Shown piece by piece: positions 51,959 through 59,773 of a DNA stretch of 59,773 nt. The translations under genes and the position numbers were made by a program. This stretch comes from Actinobacteria bacterium UBA2272 (lineage in GTDB: Bacteria; Actinomycetota; Coriobacteriia; Anaerosomatales; Anaerosomataceae): assembly GCA_002347725.1 (NCBI GenBank), contig DDXA01000003.1, positions 569,199 through 628,971 of the forward strand. The letters run 5' to 3'. Position 1 is the stretch's first letter; every line of letters starts with the position of its first letter. The notes beneath the pieces are model-generated. The model saw nothing but the letters and a program-made list of their open reading frames with translations. It was not told the origin of the DNA and searched no databases.

Positions 51959-53248
51959 ATGTCACTCGTTCGCCCTTTCCGCGCCTGCATGTACCGCCAC
52001 GAGCCCGGTCAGGATCTCAGCCCCGTCACGGCGCCGCCGTACGATGTCATCTCCCCCGCCGGACGCGAGGCGCTCTTGCAGAACAGCCCTCACAACGTGG
52101 TCGCTCTCGAACTCCCCGACGGCCCGCACGACCCCGAGGTCCCCGGGAACCGTTACGAGAACGGCAGCAGCACCTGGGAGACCTGGCGTGAGTCCGGGGT
52201 GATCGTCGAGGACGATACGCCGGCGATCTACGTCCTCGAGCAGTCCTGGGAACACGAGGGCCGCCACGTCCGCCGCCGTGCGTTCGTCGCGGCCGTCGAG
52301 CTCCATCCGTTCTCCGACGGCGTGATCCTGCCGCACGAACGCACCCTCCCGAAAGCGCTCTCAGACCGCTTTCATCTGCTCCGCGCCACCAAGGCGAACC
52401 TGAGCCAGGTCTTCGGCCTGTTCTCCGACCCAGCGGGCGAGACCGACCACATCTTCGAGGCGGCGATGGCCACACCGCCCATGTTCTGGGCCACGGATGC
52501 CGAGGGCGTCTTGAGCAAGGCGTGGGCGATCCGGGACGCGAAGAGCATCGCGGCAGTCGTCACGACCGTCGGCAACGGCCCCATCTTCATCGCCGACGGC
52601 CATCACCGATACACCACCGCGCTCGCTTACCGCGACGAGCGGCGCGCCATCGATCAGACGGCGGATCGCTCACCGGAAGATCCGGCGTATGACTCGGTCA
52701 TGATGGCGCTCGTGAACATGGACGGCCCCGACCTGCTCGTCTGGCCAACCCACCGCCTCGCGCGGGCCGCCGGCACCTTCGACCCGGACGCCTTCTGGGT
52801 CGCGCTGTCGCATCACTTCGACATCACGGAAGACGCCACGTATAGCGAATCGTTCCTCGGCGAACTCGAGCGCCCCGGCTTCTTCGTCAACGCTGGCGGC
52901 GCCACGCGTCTGGCGACCCTCAGGGCCGACGTGGACCCTGCCGAGGTCATCGGGGGGGATCACTCGCCGGAGTGGAAGAACCTCGACGTCGCCATCTTGC
53001 AGGAGCTCATCCTGAAGCCGCTTTTCGGGATCTCCCAGGAGGAGCCGGCGAGTCTCGAACGCCTTTCGTTCGTGAAGGACGCCCGTCAGGCACTCGGCCC
53101 GCATGACGCCGACGCCGCCTTCGTGCTCGCGCCCACACGGGTGGAGCAGATGCGTGCCGTCGCGACCGCAGGCGAGACGATGCCCCAGAAGTCGACGTAC
53201 TTCTATCCCAAACTGCTCTCGGGACTCTTCTTCCGCGCGCTCGACTGA
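51959..53248 (+). CDS. DUF1015 family protein
   Basis: A 429-aa soluble protein of the DUF1015 family (PFAM HPPK-unrelated, often annotated as HTH/SpoOJ-like without evidence). VRPFRACMYRHEPGQDLSPV at the start, APPYDVISPAGRE, the signature IADGHHRYTTALAYRDERR and QKSTYFYPKLLSGL at the end match. A role in serine-analogue phosphorylation or sugar metabolism has been suggested for relatives, but no activity is certain. ATG at 51959 has GGGAGG 5 nt upstream. The last 46 bp overlap the convergent glycosylase gene. Confidence 0.9.
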   Translation: MSLVRPFRACMYRHEPGQDLSPVTAPPYDVISPAGREALLQNSPHNVVALELPDGPHDPEVPGNRYENGSSTWETWRESGVIVEDDTPAIYVLEQSWEHEGRHVRRRAFVAAVELHPFSDGVILPHERTLPKALSDRFHLLRATKANLSQVFGLFSDPAGETDHIFEAAMATPPMFWATDAEGVLSKAWAIRDAKSIAAVVTTVGNGPIFIADGHHRYTTALAYRDERRAIDQTADRSPEDPAYDSVMMALVNMDGPDLLVWPTHRLARAAGTFDPDAFWVALSHHFDITEDATYSESFLGELERPGFFVNAGGATRLATLRADVDPAEVIGGDHSPEWKNLDVAILQELILKPLFGISQEEPASLERLSFVKDARQALGPHDADAAFVLAPTRVEQMRAVATAGETMPQKSTYFYPKLLSGLFFRALD

Positions 53249-54012
53249 GAACGCCGGGGGCCCACGCCCTCGGCATTGCGCCCGACCAGCCGGGGGCACA
53301 CAGCTCCGAGCCGACATGCATCGCAGCGCGGCGCCCGCGGACGGCATGACTCCCTGCCGACGAGCCACGCAGCGAGATCCAGCGTGCCGGGAGCGTTCGG
53401 AGCGACCAGGCACGCCGCCTCTCGCACGGCGCGCGGCGTGTCCTCCGAGATGAGCCCCGAACGTAGGAAGACACGGCGGACCTGCACGTCGTAGGCGACC
53501 GATCCGCACTCCGCGCCCTTGAGTCTCGCGCCGAAGTGCCGCACAAGGATCTCCGTCGCCATTGTGGCCTTCTTCTCTCCGATACCGTCAAAGTCCCGCA
53601 GGCGACGGGTCACCTCCAGCACGTGTGTGCCGTCGGGCCACACAGCCGATGCGGATCCGCCGTACTCGGACAGCAGACGCCCGGCGGCAGCGACGATCCA
53701 GCGTGGCAGTGTGTGGACGAAGCGGTGGAGTGCGGGCGGAGCAGCAACCGCTGCAGCCACCGCGTCAGGCGACGACGCGATGTACGCGAGGTCCAGTGTG
53801 CCGAGACGCTGGCCGAGGAGATAGGAACCGGCCCACGCGCGCTCGGCCGGGATCCCCTGCGTGAACAACACGCCGAGCAGGAACGCTTCCGGGGAACGCT
53901 TGACGAGTTCGTCTGCGGGGGCCAGATCGGTGAACGCACCCCCCGCCTGCGCCGCCCCGGCGGCAGCCAGCTGCTCCCCGTAGGTCAGGAGCGCCGCGCC
54001 GACACCGCTCAC
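53203..54012 (-). CDS. HhH-GPD (endonuclease III-like) DNA glycosylase with 4Fe-4S cluster
   Basis: A 269-aa protein. The helix-hairpin-helix RDFDGIGEKKATMATEIL supplies the Lys, the catalytic Asp is in AYDVQVRRVFLR, and the C-terminal cluster loop is C-x6-C-x2-C-x5-C (CRPRAPRCDACRLGAVC), exactly the EndoIII spacing. The N-terminal half is more diverged than Nth or MutY, with LLGVLFTQGIPAERAW in place of the usual sequence, so the lesion specificity is unclear. The tail after the cluster is basic and overlaps the convergent gene by 46 bp. GTG at 54012 overlaps the preceding Cys-rich gene (GTGA). Confidence 0.8.
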   Translation of the reverse strand: MSGVGAALLTYGEQLAAAGAAQAGGAFTDLAPADELVKRSPEAFLLGVLFTQGIPAERAWAGSYLLGQRLGTLDLAYIASSPDAVAAAVAAPPALHRFVHTLPRWIVAAAGRLLSEYGGSASAVWPDGTHVLEVTRRLRDFDGIGEKKATMATEILVRHFGARLKGAECGSVAYDVQVRRVFLRSGLISEDTPRAVREAACLVAPNAPGTLDLAAWLVGRESCRPRAPRCDACRLGAVCPRLVGRNAEGVGPRRSQSSARKKSPESSLG

Positions 54013-54248
54013 AGGATTCGGGGCCCGTGAGTGAGGAAGAACTCGCAGCGCACGCAGATCTCCTTCGCGGCCGCACTGCGGTCTATGGTGGCGTCGAAGA
54101 ACAGCGCCGGGTCCGACGTGCTGTGATGGGTCGGCCGCTCGCACTTGGCAAAGAAGCAGCCCGCGGGGCACTGCTCGGTCGGGTCGATCGCGTGGGGGCA
54201 CCCCGCACGCATGTCCTCGTCACATCCCCTGTCCGACCAGCATGCCAT
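54009..54248 (-). CDS. Small Cys-rich (two-CW-like) protein
   Basis: A 79-aa protein with eight Cys: ACWSDRGCDEDMRAGCPHA, EQCPAGCFFAKC and EICVRCEFF. The C-W start and CP blocks resemble two-CW and Fe-S-like sensor domains. ATG at 54248 has GGAAGG 9 nt upstream; a GTG at 54281 in the same frame lies just 9 nt past a TACAAT -10 (54295-54290) and would be leaderless. Overlaps the DNA glycosylase by 4 nt, so the two are translated together and may share a role, for example in redox control of the repair enzyme. Confidence 0.7.
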   Translation of the reverse strand: MACWSDRGCDEDMRAGCPHAIDPTEQCPAGCFFAKCERPTHHSTSDPALFFDATIDRSAAAKEICVRCEFFLTHGPRIL

Positions 54249-54289
54249 CCCGGCAGTCCTTCCTGTCGCCTTCACCGACACGGACTGCT

Positions 54290-54295
54290 ATTGTA
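54290..54295 (-). promoter_or_regulatory. -10 element of the Cys-rich/glycosylase pair
   Basis: TACAAT on the minus strand, predicted start near 54283. -35 unclear. Confidence 0.5.
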
Positions 54296-54410
54296 GCCGG
54301 ACGACCGCCCCGGCACAGCGGCCAACATTCGCAGGCCGCTCGGCTCGCAGGAGTCGGACCTGCCGAGCGAGAACTGTGTGTCAGACACCGGCCGACACGA
54401 AGGCGAGCGA

Positions 54411-55493
54411 ATGACCAACCCTGCCGAGAACCGATACGCGACCATCGTTGCGGGCGCAGGTCCCGCTGGCGTGCTCGCGGCGATGCACGCCTCCGACCGT
54501 GGGCCGGTCTTGCTCGCGGACTCAAGCTCACTGCCCCGATCGAAGAGCTGCGGCGGCATGCTGCACGAGCTGTCTCTCGAGACACTCCGGCCCTACGGTG
54601 AGATCCCCGAGAGCATCGTGAGCGCCCCACGCACGGTGCACTTCCGGTACAACGACTGGGACCGGCGCATCGAACGCACCACGGATCTTGCGTTCCTGAA
54701 CGTAAGCCGCTCCGGCTTCGACGACTGGCTTGTCGGCCTGCTGCCCGACACGGTGGAGATCGCCGAACGTGCCGCGCTTACCGGCTTCACGCAAGACGAT
54801 GCCGGCGTGACAGTTGACCTCCGCACGCCCGAGGGCATCAGGACCGTCTCCGCCGACCTGCTCATCGGGGCCGACGGCGCGCGCTCCCAGGTCAGGCGGA
54901 CACTCGGCATCCGCGACTCGGCAAGCTACGTCACACTCCAGGACTTCGTCGAGCTCGACGGTGACATCGAGCCGGTCTTCGACTGCATCTACATGCGCGA
55001 TATCGGTGACGAGTTCGGCTACGCATACGTCGTGCCCAAGGGCGATGTCGCGATCGTCGGGTCGGTCTTCTACCCGCGGACCAAGCGCCCGTGGGAGAAG
55101 CAGGATCGCGTCATCGAGCTGCTGCGCGAGCGGATTCCGCAGCTCGGCCCGTCCCGCGAGCGAGAGTCCGCCGCGGCGCTCTACTTGCGCTCGCCGAAAG
55201 ACATCCTGCACGGCTCCGGGCGCGTGCTGCTGGCCGGCGAGGCCGGAGGCTTCATGTCCCCCACATCGGGCGAGGGCATCAGCTACGCGCTTCGCACCGG
55301 CCGCGACGCGGGTCTGGCCGCAGCGGGCAGTCCCGCCACAGCGCTCGCACGCTATACGGAGTTGACCGCACCGGTGGTCTCGGACATCCGACGCCGGTTC
55401 CGGTGGCTCCCGCTCATGGAGTCTCGCGCAGGCAAGTACCTCGCCGGCTTCGTACCGACACCGATCGTCAGCCGCGTCACGATGGGCCTGTAA
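54411..55493 (+). CDS. Geranylgeranyl reductase-like FAD-dependent oxidoreductase
   Basis: A 360-aa flavoprotein. N-terminal dinucleotide fold IVAGAGPAGVLAAMHASDRG, the family signature SKSCGGMLHELS, the GADGARSQVRR motif, and the third FAD contact LLAGEAGGFMSPTSGEGISY. This is the geranylgeranyl reductase/menaquinone-like group that saturates isoprenoid double bonds, but single-double-bond specificity cannot be told. ATG at 54411 has GAAGG 7 nt upstream; the frame's earlier ATG at 54378 lacks one. Confidence 0.85.
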   Translation: MTNPAENRYATIVAGAGPAGVLAAMHASDRGPVLLADSSSLPRSKSCGGMLHELSLETLRPYGEIPESIVSAPRTVHFRYNDWDRRIERTTDLAFLNVSRSGFDDWLVGLLPDTVEIAERAALTGFTQDDAGVTVDLRTPEGIRTVSADLLIGADGARSQVRRTLGIRDSASYVTLQDFVELDGDIEPVFDCIYMRDIGDEFGYAYVVPKGDVAIVGSVFYPRTKRPWEKQDRVIELLRERIPQLGPSRERESAAALYLRSPKDILHGSGRVLLAGEAGGFMSPTSGEGISYALRTGRDAGLAAAGSPATALARYTELTAPVVSDIRRRFRWLPLMESRAGKYLAGFVPTPIVSRVTMGL

Positions 55494-55529
55494 GCAGGCT
55501 ACACGCACGACCTCACGAACGGACAGCCC

Positions 55530-55667
55530 GTGGGCAAGAAGAAGCACGCCAAGACCGAGCCGGTCTGCGGGAACTGCAAGAACTTCAAGGCTGGACGCTG
55601 CACCCGCAAGGACAAGAAGCGCTCGGCGGCCGACAAAGCGTGCGGCTCCTTCGACCCCCGCAGTTGA
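55530..55667 (+). CDS. 45-aa zinc-ribbon-like basic protein
   Basis: Short frame from GTG at 55530 to TGA at 55665-55667, behind the oxidoreductase stop and in the same frame. It starts MGKKKHAKTEPVC, has CGNC at 13-16, Cys24 and Cys38, and is rich in Lys. Likely a small zinc protein. The ribosome site is weak (GGA). Function unknown. Confidence 0.6.
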   Translation: MGKKKHAKTEPVCGNCKNFKAGRCTRKDKKRSAADKACGSFDPRS

Positions 55668-55676
55668 GCCCTCCGC

Positions 55677-56237
55677 CTACCTCGCGCGGTGCGCCCTGCT
55701 CGGCGTCGGCTCGACCTGACCCTGGTACTTGCTGCCGAGACCGGGCGACCCGTACGGCCGGTCCACCGGCGTCGTCATCCGCATGAACGAGATCTGACCG
55801 ATGGCCATCCCGGGCGTGAGCACGATCGGCAGATTCGCCACGTTGGAGAGCTCGAGCGTGAGCGTTCCGTTCCAGCCCGGATCGACGTACCCGGCGGTCG
55901 AGTGGATGAGCAATCCGAGCCTGCCGAGTGAAGATTTGCCCTCGAGACGCGCCACGATGTCCACCGGGAGAACGACACGCTCGACGGTGGCGCCGAGAAC
56001 GAACTCGCCAGGGTGCAGCACGAACGGCTCGCCCACACTCGCCTCGACCATGTCCATAAGACCAAGCTGTTCCATCTGCGGGTCGATGTACGGGTAGCGC
56101 GAGTTGCGGAAGACCTGGAAGCTGGATGCCAGGTGCAAGTCGATGCTGGATGGCTGGATATCGGCAGGGTCGACCGGATCGACCACGATGCGCCCCGCCG
56201 CCATCTGCTCCTTTATGGAATGATCCGACAGAACCAT
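55677..56237 (-). CDS. dcd: dCTP deaminase
   Basis: A 186-aa trimeric enzyme making dUTP from dCTP. IQPSSIDLHLASSFQVFRN, the EGKSSLGRLGLLIHSTAGYV loop and DPGWNGTLTLELSNVANLP with QISFMRM are family blocks. The bifunctional dCTP deaminase/dUTPase type would have the same fold. Nine nt behind nrdJ, so nucleotide synthesis genes are co-transcribed. Confidence 0.95.
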   Translation of the reverse strand: MVLSDHSIKEQMAAGRIVVDPVDPADIQPSSIDLHLASSFQVFRNSRYPYIDPQMEQLGLMDMVEASVGEPFVLHPGEFVLGATVERVVLPVDIVARLEGKSSLGRLGLLIHSTAGYVDPGWNGTLTLELSNVANLPIVLTPGMAIGQISFMRMTTPVDRPYGSPGLGSKYQGQVEPTPSRAHRAR

Positions 56238-56246
56238 GACGCTAGC

Positions 56247-58520
56247 CTACGCGCACTTGCTGTAGCCACAGGCCCGACAGACGGCGCAGCCGCTCTCGTG
56301 CTCGAGCGAGCTACCGCACTCGGGGCACGCGCCAGCAAGATTCACGAGGCCGTCGCTGTTCTTCGAGACCGCCGTGGACGCCGTGCCTGTCTCGATCCAC
56401 TCCAGGTAGTGCTCCATGGCGATGCCGACCGCATCCGCGCACGAGAGCACCTTGCCGCCCTCGGCCCATGCCGGACTCGGGCACCGGATGCCACGCAGGT
56501 GCTTGAGAATCGCCTGCGGATCCACACCCGCGCGCAGCGACACAGAGATCATGCGCGACAGTGCCTCGGACTGGCTCGCCGCGCACCCGCCCGACTTGCC
56601 CATCTGGGTGAAGACCTCGCACAGGCCCTCTTCGTCCGAGTTGATGGTGACGTACAGGTTGCCGCAGCCGGTCACGACCTTCTCCGTCCGGCCGATGGTG
56701 ACCGAGGGACGCGGGCGCGGCTCGATCTCGCCGTGCCGCGCATGCTCCTCGGCGCCCGTCCGACCCGTCTTGCCCGTCGACAGCACCTGGTTCTCCTTGC
56801 TGCCGTCACGGTAGATCGTGACGCCCTTGACGCCCAGCTCCTGCGCGAGGTCGTAGACGTGGCGCACGTCCTCGACCGTGGCCTCGTTGCCGAAGTTGAC
56901 CGTCTTGGAGACCGCATTGTCGGTCGACCTCTGGAACGCCGCTTGCATCCGCACGTGCCACTCCGGCGAGACCTCATGCGCCGTCACGAACGCGCGCTGG
57001 ACGTCCTCGGGCACCGCGTCGATGCCGGCGACCGAACCGTGCTCGGCGATGAGCGCCATGAGCTCACGGCTGTAGAAGCCCTGCTTGACCGCAAGGTCCT
57101 CGAACAGCGGATTGACCTCGATGAGCCGGTCGTTGTCCATGACTGTCCGGACGTAGGAGACCGCGAAGAGCGGCTCGATGCCCGAAGAGCAGTTGGCGAT
57201 GATCGAGAGGGTGCCGGTGGGGGCGATCGTGGTGACGGTTGCGTTGCGGAGCCGCATGCCATCCGGTGAGTCGTAGACCGAACCCTCGAAGTTCGGGAAC
57301 ACACCTCGCTGCCCGGCAAGCTTCATGGAAGCCTGCCGGGCCTCGGCCTGGATGAAGCCCATGACCTTCTCGCCAAGCGCGATGGCCTCGTCCGAGTCGT
57401 AGGCCACACCCATCATGATGAGCATGTCCGCCCAGCCCATCACGCCCAGACCGATCTTGCGGTTGCCGCGCGCGAGCTCGCCGATCTTCTCGAGCGGGTA
57501 CTCGTTGACCTCGATGACATCGTCGAGGAAGCGCACGCCTCGGTGCACCACGTCGGCCAGGCGGTCCCAGTCAAGATCGGGGCCGGCCCCGGTGTACCGG
57601 ACGAACCGGGACAGGTTGACCGAGCCGAGGTTGCACGCCTCGTACGGAAGCAGCGGCTGCTCGCCGCACGGATTGGTCGACTCGATCTCACCGAGCAATG
57701 GTGTGGGGTTATCGCGGTTCATCCGGTCGATGAAGATGATGCCGGGGTCACCCGTCGCCCACGCCATCTCGACGATGAGGTCGTAGACCTCGCGCGCATC
57801 GAGCTCGCCGGCCGGCTCCCCGCTGCGGGGATTGCGGAGTTCGTAGGCCTCACCGGCCGCAACGGCGTCCATGAAGGCCTCGGTGAGCGCCACTGAGATG
57901 TTGAAGTTGGCGAAGTCGCCGTCGAGCTTGCACTTGATGAAGTGCAGGATGTCCGGATGGTCGATGCGCAGCACGCCCATGTTGGCTCCGCGCCGGGTCC
58001 CACCCTGCTTCACGGCTTCGGTGGCCTGGTTGAATACGCGCATGAACGAGATGGGGCCGCTGCTGACGCCCTGCGTAGACCGGACCTGGTCGCCGGACGG
58101 GCGCAAGCGCGAGAACGAGAAGCCGGTGCCGCCGCCCGACTTGTGGATCAGCGCCGTATCGCGCACCGCGTCGAAGATCGACTCCATCGAGTCGCCAACA
58201 GGGAGCACGAAGCATGCCGAGAGCTGCTGGAGGTCGCGTCCCGCGTTCATGAGCGTCGGGGAGTTGGGGAGGAACTCGAGCGAGGTCATCAGATCGTAGA
58301 AGTCGTGTGCAACCTCCGCGACCTCCTCCGGCGTGCTGCCGAAACGGGCCTCGGCCGAGGCGATGTTCTCGGCCACACGGATGAACATGTCCGACGGCAT
58401 CTCGACGGGGTTGCCGTCGTCGTCCTTCATGAGATAGCGCCTCTGGAGCACCTTCAGGCTGTTGGGAGACAGGGTCTCATCGATGGTCCGGGGGTACGTT
58501 GCGGTCTCCTGCTCAGACAT
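56247..58520 (-). CDS. nrdJ: Adenosylcobalamin-dependent (class II) ribonucleoside-diphosphate reductase
   Basis: A 757-aa enzyme needing vitamin B12 and no oxygen. FLPNSPTLMNAGRDLQQLSA with Cys103, NPCGEQ with Cys285 and Glu287, Cys296 (PYEACNLGSVNLSRF), and the phosphate loop TIAPTGTLSIIANCSSGIEP are present. The C-terminus has a zinc-like Cys motif (CPECGSSLEHESGC...CRACGYSKCA) and TSCysB-type insertion VTGCGNLYVTINSDEEG. ATG at 58520 has GGAG 5 nt upstream; a longer frame to 58745 crosses the promoter. Operon with dcd. Two NrdR boxes lie upstream. No cobalamin riboswitch is seen. Confidence 0.97.
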   Translation of the reverse strand: MSEQETATYPRTIDETLSPNSLKVLQRRYLMKDDDGNPVEMPSDMFIRVAENIASAEARFGSTPEEVAEVAHDFYDLMTSLEFLPNSPTLMNAGRDLQQLSACFVLPVGDSMESIFDAVRDTALIHKSGGGTGFSFSRLRPSGDQVRSTQGVSSGPISFMRVFNQATEAVKQGGTRRGANMGVLRIDHPDILHFIKCKLDGDFANFNISVALTEAFMDAVAAGEAYELRNPRSGEPAGELDAREVYDLIVEMAWATGDPGIIFIDRMNRDNPTPLLGEIESTNPCGEQPLLPYEACNLGSVNLSRFVRYTGAGPDLDWDRLADVVHRGVRFLDDVIEVNEYPLEKIGELARGNRKIGLGVMGWADMLIMMGVAYDSDEAIALGEKVMGFIQAEARQASMKLAGQRGVFPNFEGSVYDSPDGMRLRNATVTTIAPTGTLSIIANCSSGIEPLFAVSYVRTVMDNDRLIEVNPLFEDLAVKQGFYSRELMALIAEHGSVAGIDAVPEDVQRAFVTAHEVSPEWHVRMQAAFQRSTDNAVSKTVNFGNEATVEDVRHVYDLAQELGVKGVTIYRDGSKENQVLSTGKTGRTGAEEHARHGEIEPRPRPSVTIGRTEKVVTGCGNLYVTINSDEEGLCEVFTQMGKSGGCAASQSEALSRMISVSLRAGVDPQAILKHLRGIRCPSPAWAEGGKVLSCADAVGIAMEHYLEWIETGTASTAVSKNSDGLVNLAGACPECGSSLEHESGCAVCRACGYSKCA

Positions 58521-58583
58521 CTCGGCTCCTTCTCGCGGCGGTGGATCGCTCGACATGCCACCGCGCCCCTCAGGCCCCCGGCG

Positions 58584-58630
58584 ACACAAGATGTTGCGAT
58601 TACTCAGTCTAGACCCGCTACATATGGGGT
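58584..58630 (-). promoter_or_regulatory. Two NrdR-type boxes over the nrdJ promoter
   Basis: ACCCCATATGTAGCGG at 58630-58615 matches the 16-bp NrdR consensus at 11 positions. TCGCAACATCTTGTGT at 58599-58584 matches at 12. Centres are 31 bp apart, the usual three-turn spacing of NrdR sites. NrdR would repress nrdJ-dcd when dATP is high. Confidence 0.7.
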
Positions 58631-58634
58631 GCAA
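58606..58634 (-). promoter_or_regulatory. nrdJ promoter
   Basis: TTGCAC (58634-58629), 17-nt spacer, TAGACT (58611-58606). Start near 58599, leader of about 80 nt. The first NrdR box overlaps -35 and spacer, the second covers the start site. Confidence 0.6.
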
Positions 58635-58708
58635 CGGTCGCCTGACGAACGGTCGCACACGGCCGGTGTACGGCAGGCGGAGGCCCCGGACCGGCAGCCC
58701 GACAACGA

Positions 58709-58736
58709 CGAACGCCGCCCAGATGGGCGGCGTTCG
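58709..58736 (-). terminator. Terminator behind the NifU-like gene
   Basis: Perfect 12-bp stem (58709-58720 with 58725-58736), 4-nt loop, then TCGTTGT on the minus strand. Confidence 0.8.
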
Positions 58737-58760
58737 GTCACGCAAGATGGGGGCTCGAGG

Positions 58761-58979
58761 CTACACCGCCTCGACGCGCTCCACCTCGGGGATCTCCTGC
58801 TTGAGCACTCGCTCAACACCGTTGGTGAGCGTCAGCTGCGACATCGGACAGCCCTTGCACGCCCCGACGAGTTTCACTCTGACGACGCCGCCTTCGATCT
58901 CCACGAGTTCAACGTCGCCGCCGTCAGCCTGCAGAGCCGGCCGGATCTTGTCGAGTGCCTCCTGAACACGCTCTTTCAT
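58761..58979 (-). CDS. NifU-like Fe-S scaffold (C-terminal domain type)
   Basis: A 72-aa NifU C-terminal-domain protein that carries Fe-S clusters for delivery. The start MKERVQEALDKIRPALQADG is followed by GGDVELVEI, and the cluster cysteines are in GACKGCPMSQLTL. ATG at 58979 has AAGGAG 6 nt upstream; the longer frame to 59006 is unlikely. A -10-like TAGAAT lies at 59075-59070. Last gene before the rRNA operon end. Confidence 0.92.
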   Translation of the reverse strand: MKERVQEALDKIRPALQADGGDVELVEIEGGVVRVKLVGACKGCPMSQLTLTNGVERVLKQEIPEVERVEAV

Positions 58980-59083
58980 GTGATGCTCCTTCCACGCCGG
59001 CCACATGGGGCCGCTCGTCTGCCGGGTCGACCGGGACGCATCACTCGCGTCCGCTGATCCACTCGGGCGATTCTAGCAGAAGC

Positions 59084-59105
59084 CGTGCCGTCGTCTTGCG
59101 GCACG
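59084..59105 (-). terminator. Probable rRNA operon terminator
   Basis: CGTGCCG (59084-59090) pairs with CGGCACG (59099-59105), loop of 8 nt, about 45 nt past the 5S gene. Confidence 0.45.
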
Positions 59106-59134
59106 CGTGCGGACAAACGTCTCGAGAAACAACG

Positions 59135-59278
59135 AAGCCGTCGGATGTGTTCAGCGACGTCCTACTCTCCCACGGACTACACCGCAGTACCATCGGCGCT
59201 GGAGGGCTTAACTTCCGAGTTCGGAATGGGATCGGGTGTACCCCCTCCGCAATAGCCACTGAACACATCCGACGGCTT
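59135..59278 (-). repeat. 20-bp inverted repeat enclosing 5S rRNA (processing stem)
   Basis: 59135-59154 is the exact reverse complement of 59259-59278 (AAGCCGTCGGATGTGTTCAG). In the precursor RNA it extends the terminal helix of 5S rRNA and is a likely RNase III-type processing stem. Confidence 0.85.
59149..59265 (-). rRNA. rrf: 5S ribosomal RNA
   Basis: The minus strand has the 5S core CCCATTCCGAACTCGGAAGT followed by TAAGCCCTCCAGCGCCGATGGTA, and the ends pair (TTCAG with CTGAA). Length about 117 nt. Ends are set to within a few nt. Confidence 0.97.
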
Positions 59279-59374
59279 AGCCGTCGAGTGCACGCACTCT
59301 TCTGCTGTCAAGATACGGCCTCATCGGTGCGCTTGCGCACCCTGAGAGCTGTATAGCGAGTCGGAAAATCTTGA

Positions 59375-59773
<399 letters not shown>

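Noticed and set aside
58521..58760. Cobalamin riboswitch ahead of nrdJ
   Set aside because: The B12-box GCCACTG-like core is absent and the leader of about 80 nt is too short.
59264..59374. tRNA gene in the 23S-5S spacer
   Set aside because: No cloverleaf or T-arm GGTTCGAATC; only a short hairpin is present.

Overview
The window is about 59.8 kb of high-GC, gene-dense bacterial chromosome. It holds 63 protein-coding genes, one candidate 6S RNA, a 5S rRNA and the 3' part of a 23S rRNA. The gene set suggests an anaerobic, Gram-positive, actinobacterium-like organism, most like Coriobacteriia and relatives: adenosylcobalamin (class II) ribonucleotide reductase, superoxide reductase, PdxST vitamin B6 synthesis, QueH instead of QueG, a SigF/SigB-type sigma factor with an RsbW-like partner, and no respiratory genes. 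This placement is an inference from gene content and codon use, not from a search. I see no insertion sequence, prophage, CRISPR array or tRNA gene.

Most of the window is the old Gram-positive housekeeping gene string, read leftwards (minus strand): pdxST-yebC-ruvCAB, then queH-queA and tgt-yajC-HD-secDF-recJ-relA-MBL-hisS-aspS, then a candidate 6S RNA, rarA, a sigma/anti-sigma pair, two AI-2E-type permeases, alaS-ruvX-mltG, an ABC-2 transporter, yqeG-aroE-pilB, and last a roadblock/DUF4388/MglA-like GTPase module. Many adjacent genes overlap by the 4-nt ATGA or GTGA type, so long coupled transcripts are likely. Plus-strand interruptions are an ECF sigma/anti-sigma cassette between queA and tgt, a superoxide reductase, a small Cys-rich gene, rhomboid, azlCD, a DUF1015 gene, and a geranylgeranyl-reductase-like flavoprotein with a 45-aa zinc-ribbon-like gene behind it. 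The right end (minus strand) has nrdJ-dcd, a NifU-like gene and the end of an rRNA operon (23S-5S).

Regulatory sites read directly from the bases are: a LexA (SOS) box at ruvCAB, two NrdR-type boxes 31 bp apart over the nrdJ promoter, an ECF-type promoter before its own sigma gene, good sigma-A promoters for pdxST and for a DUF3048 lipoprotein, and three promoters whose -10 lies exactly 6 nt before an ATG (recJ, tgt, azlC), which suggests leaderless mRNAs. The most unusual protein is a 1217-aa fusion of RecJ exonuclease, a HIRAN domain and a RecQ-like DEAH helicase.

No gene-free stretch exceeds 300 bases apart from the rRNA region. The largest gaps are 19045-19312 (candidate 6S RNA and its promoter), 58521-58760 (nrdJ promoter, NrdR boxes, hairpin) and 58980-59148 (rRNA terminator, nifU leader).
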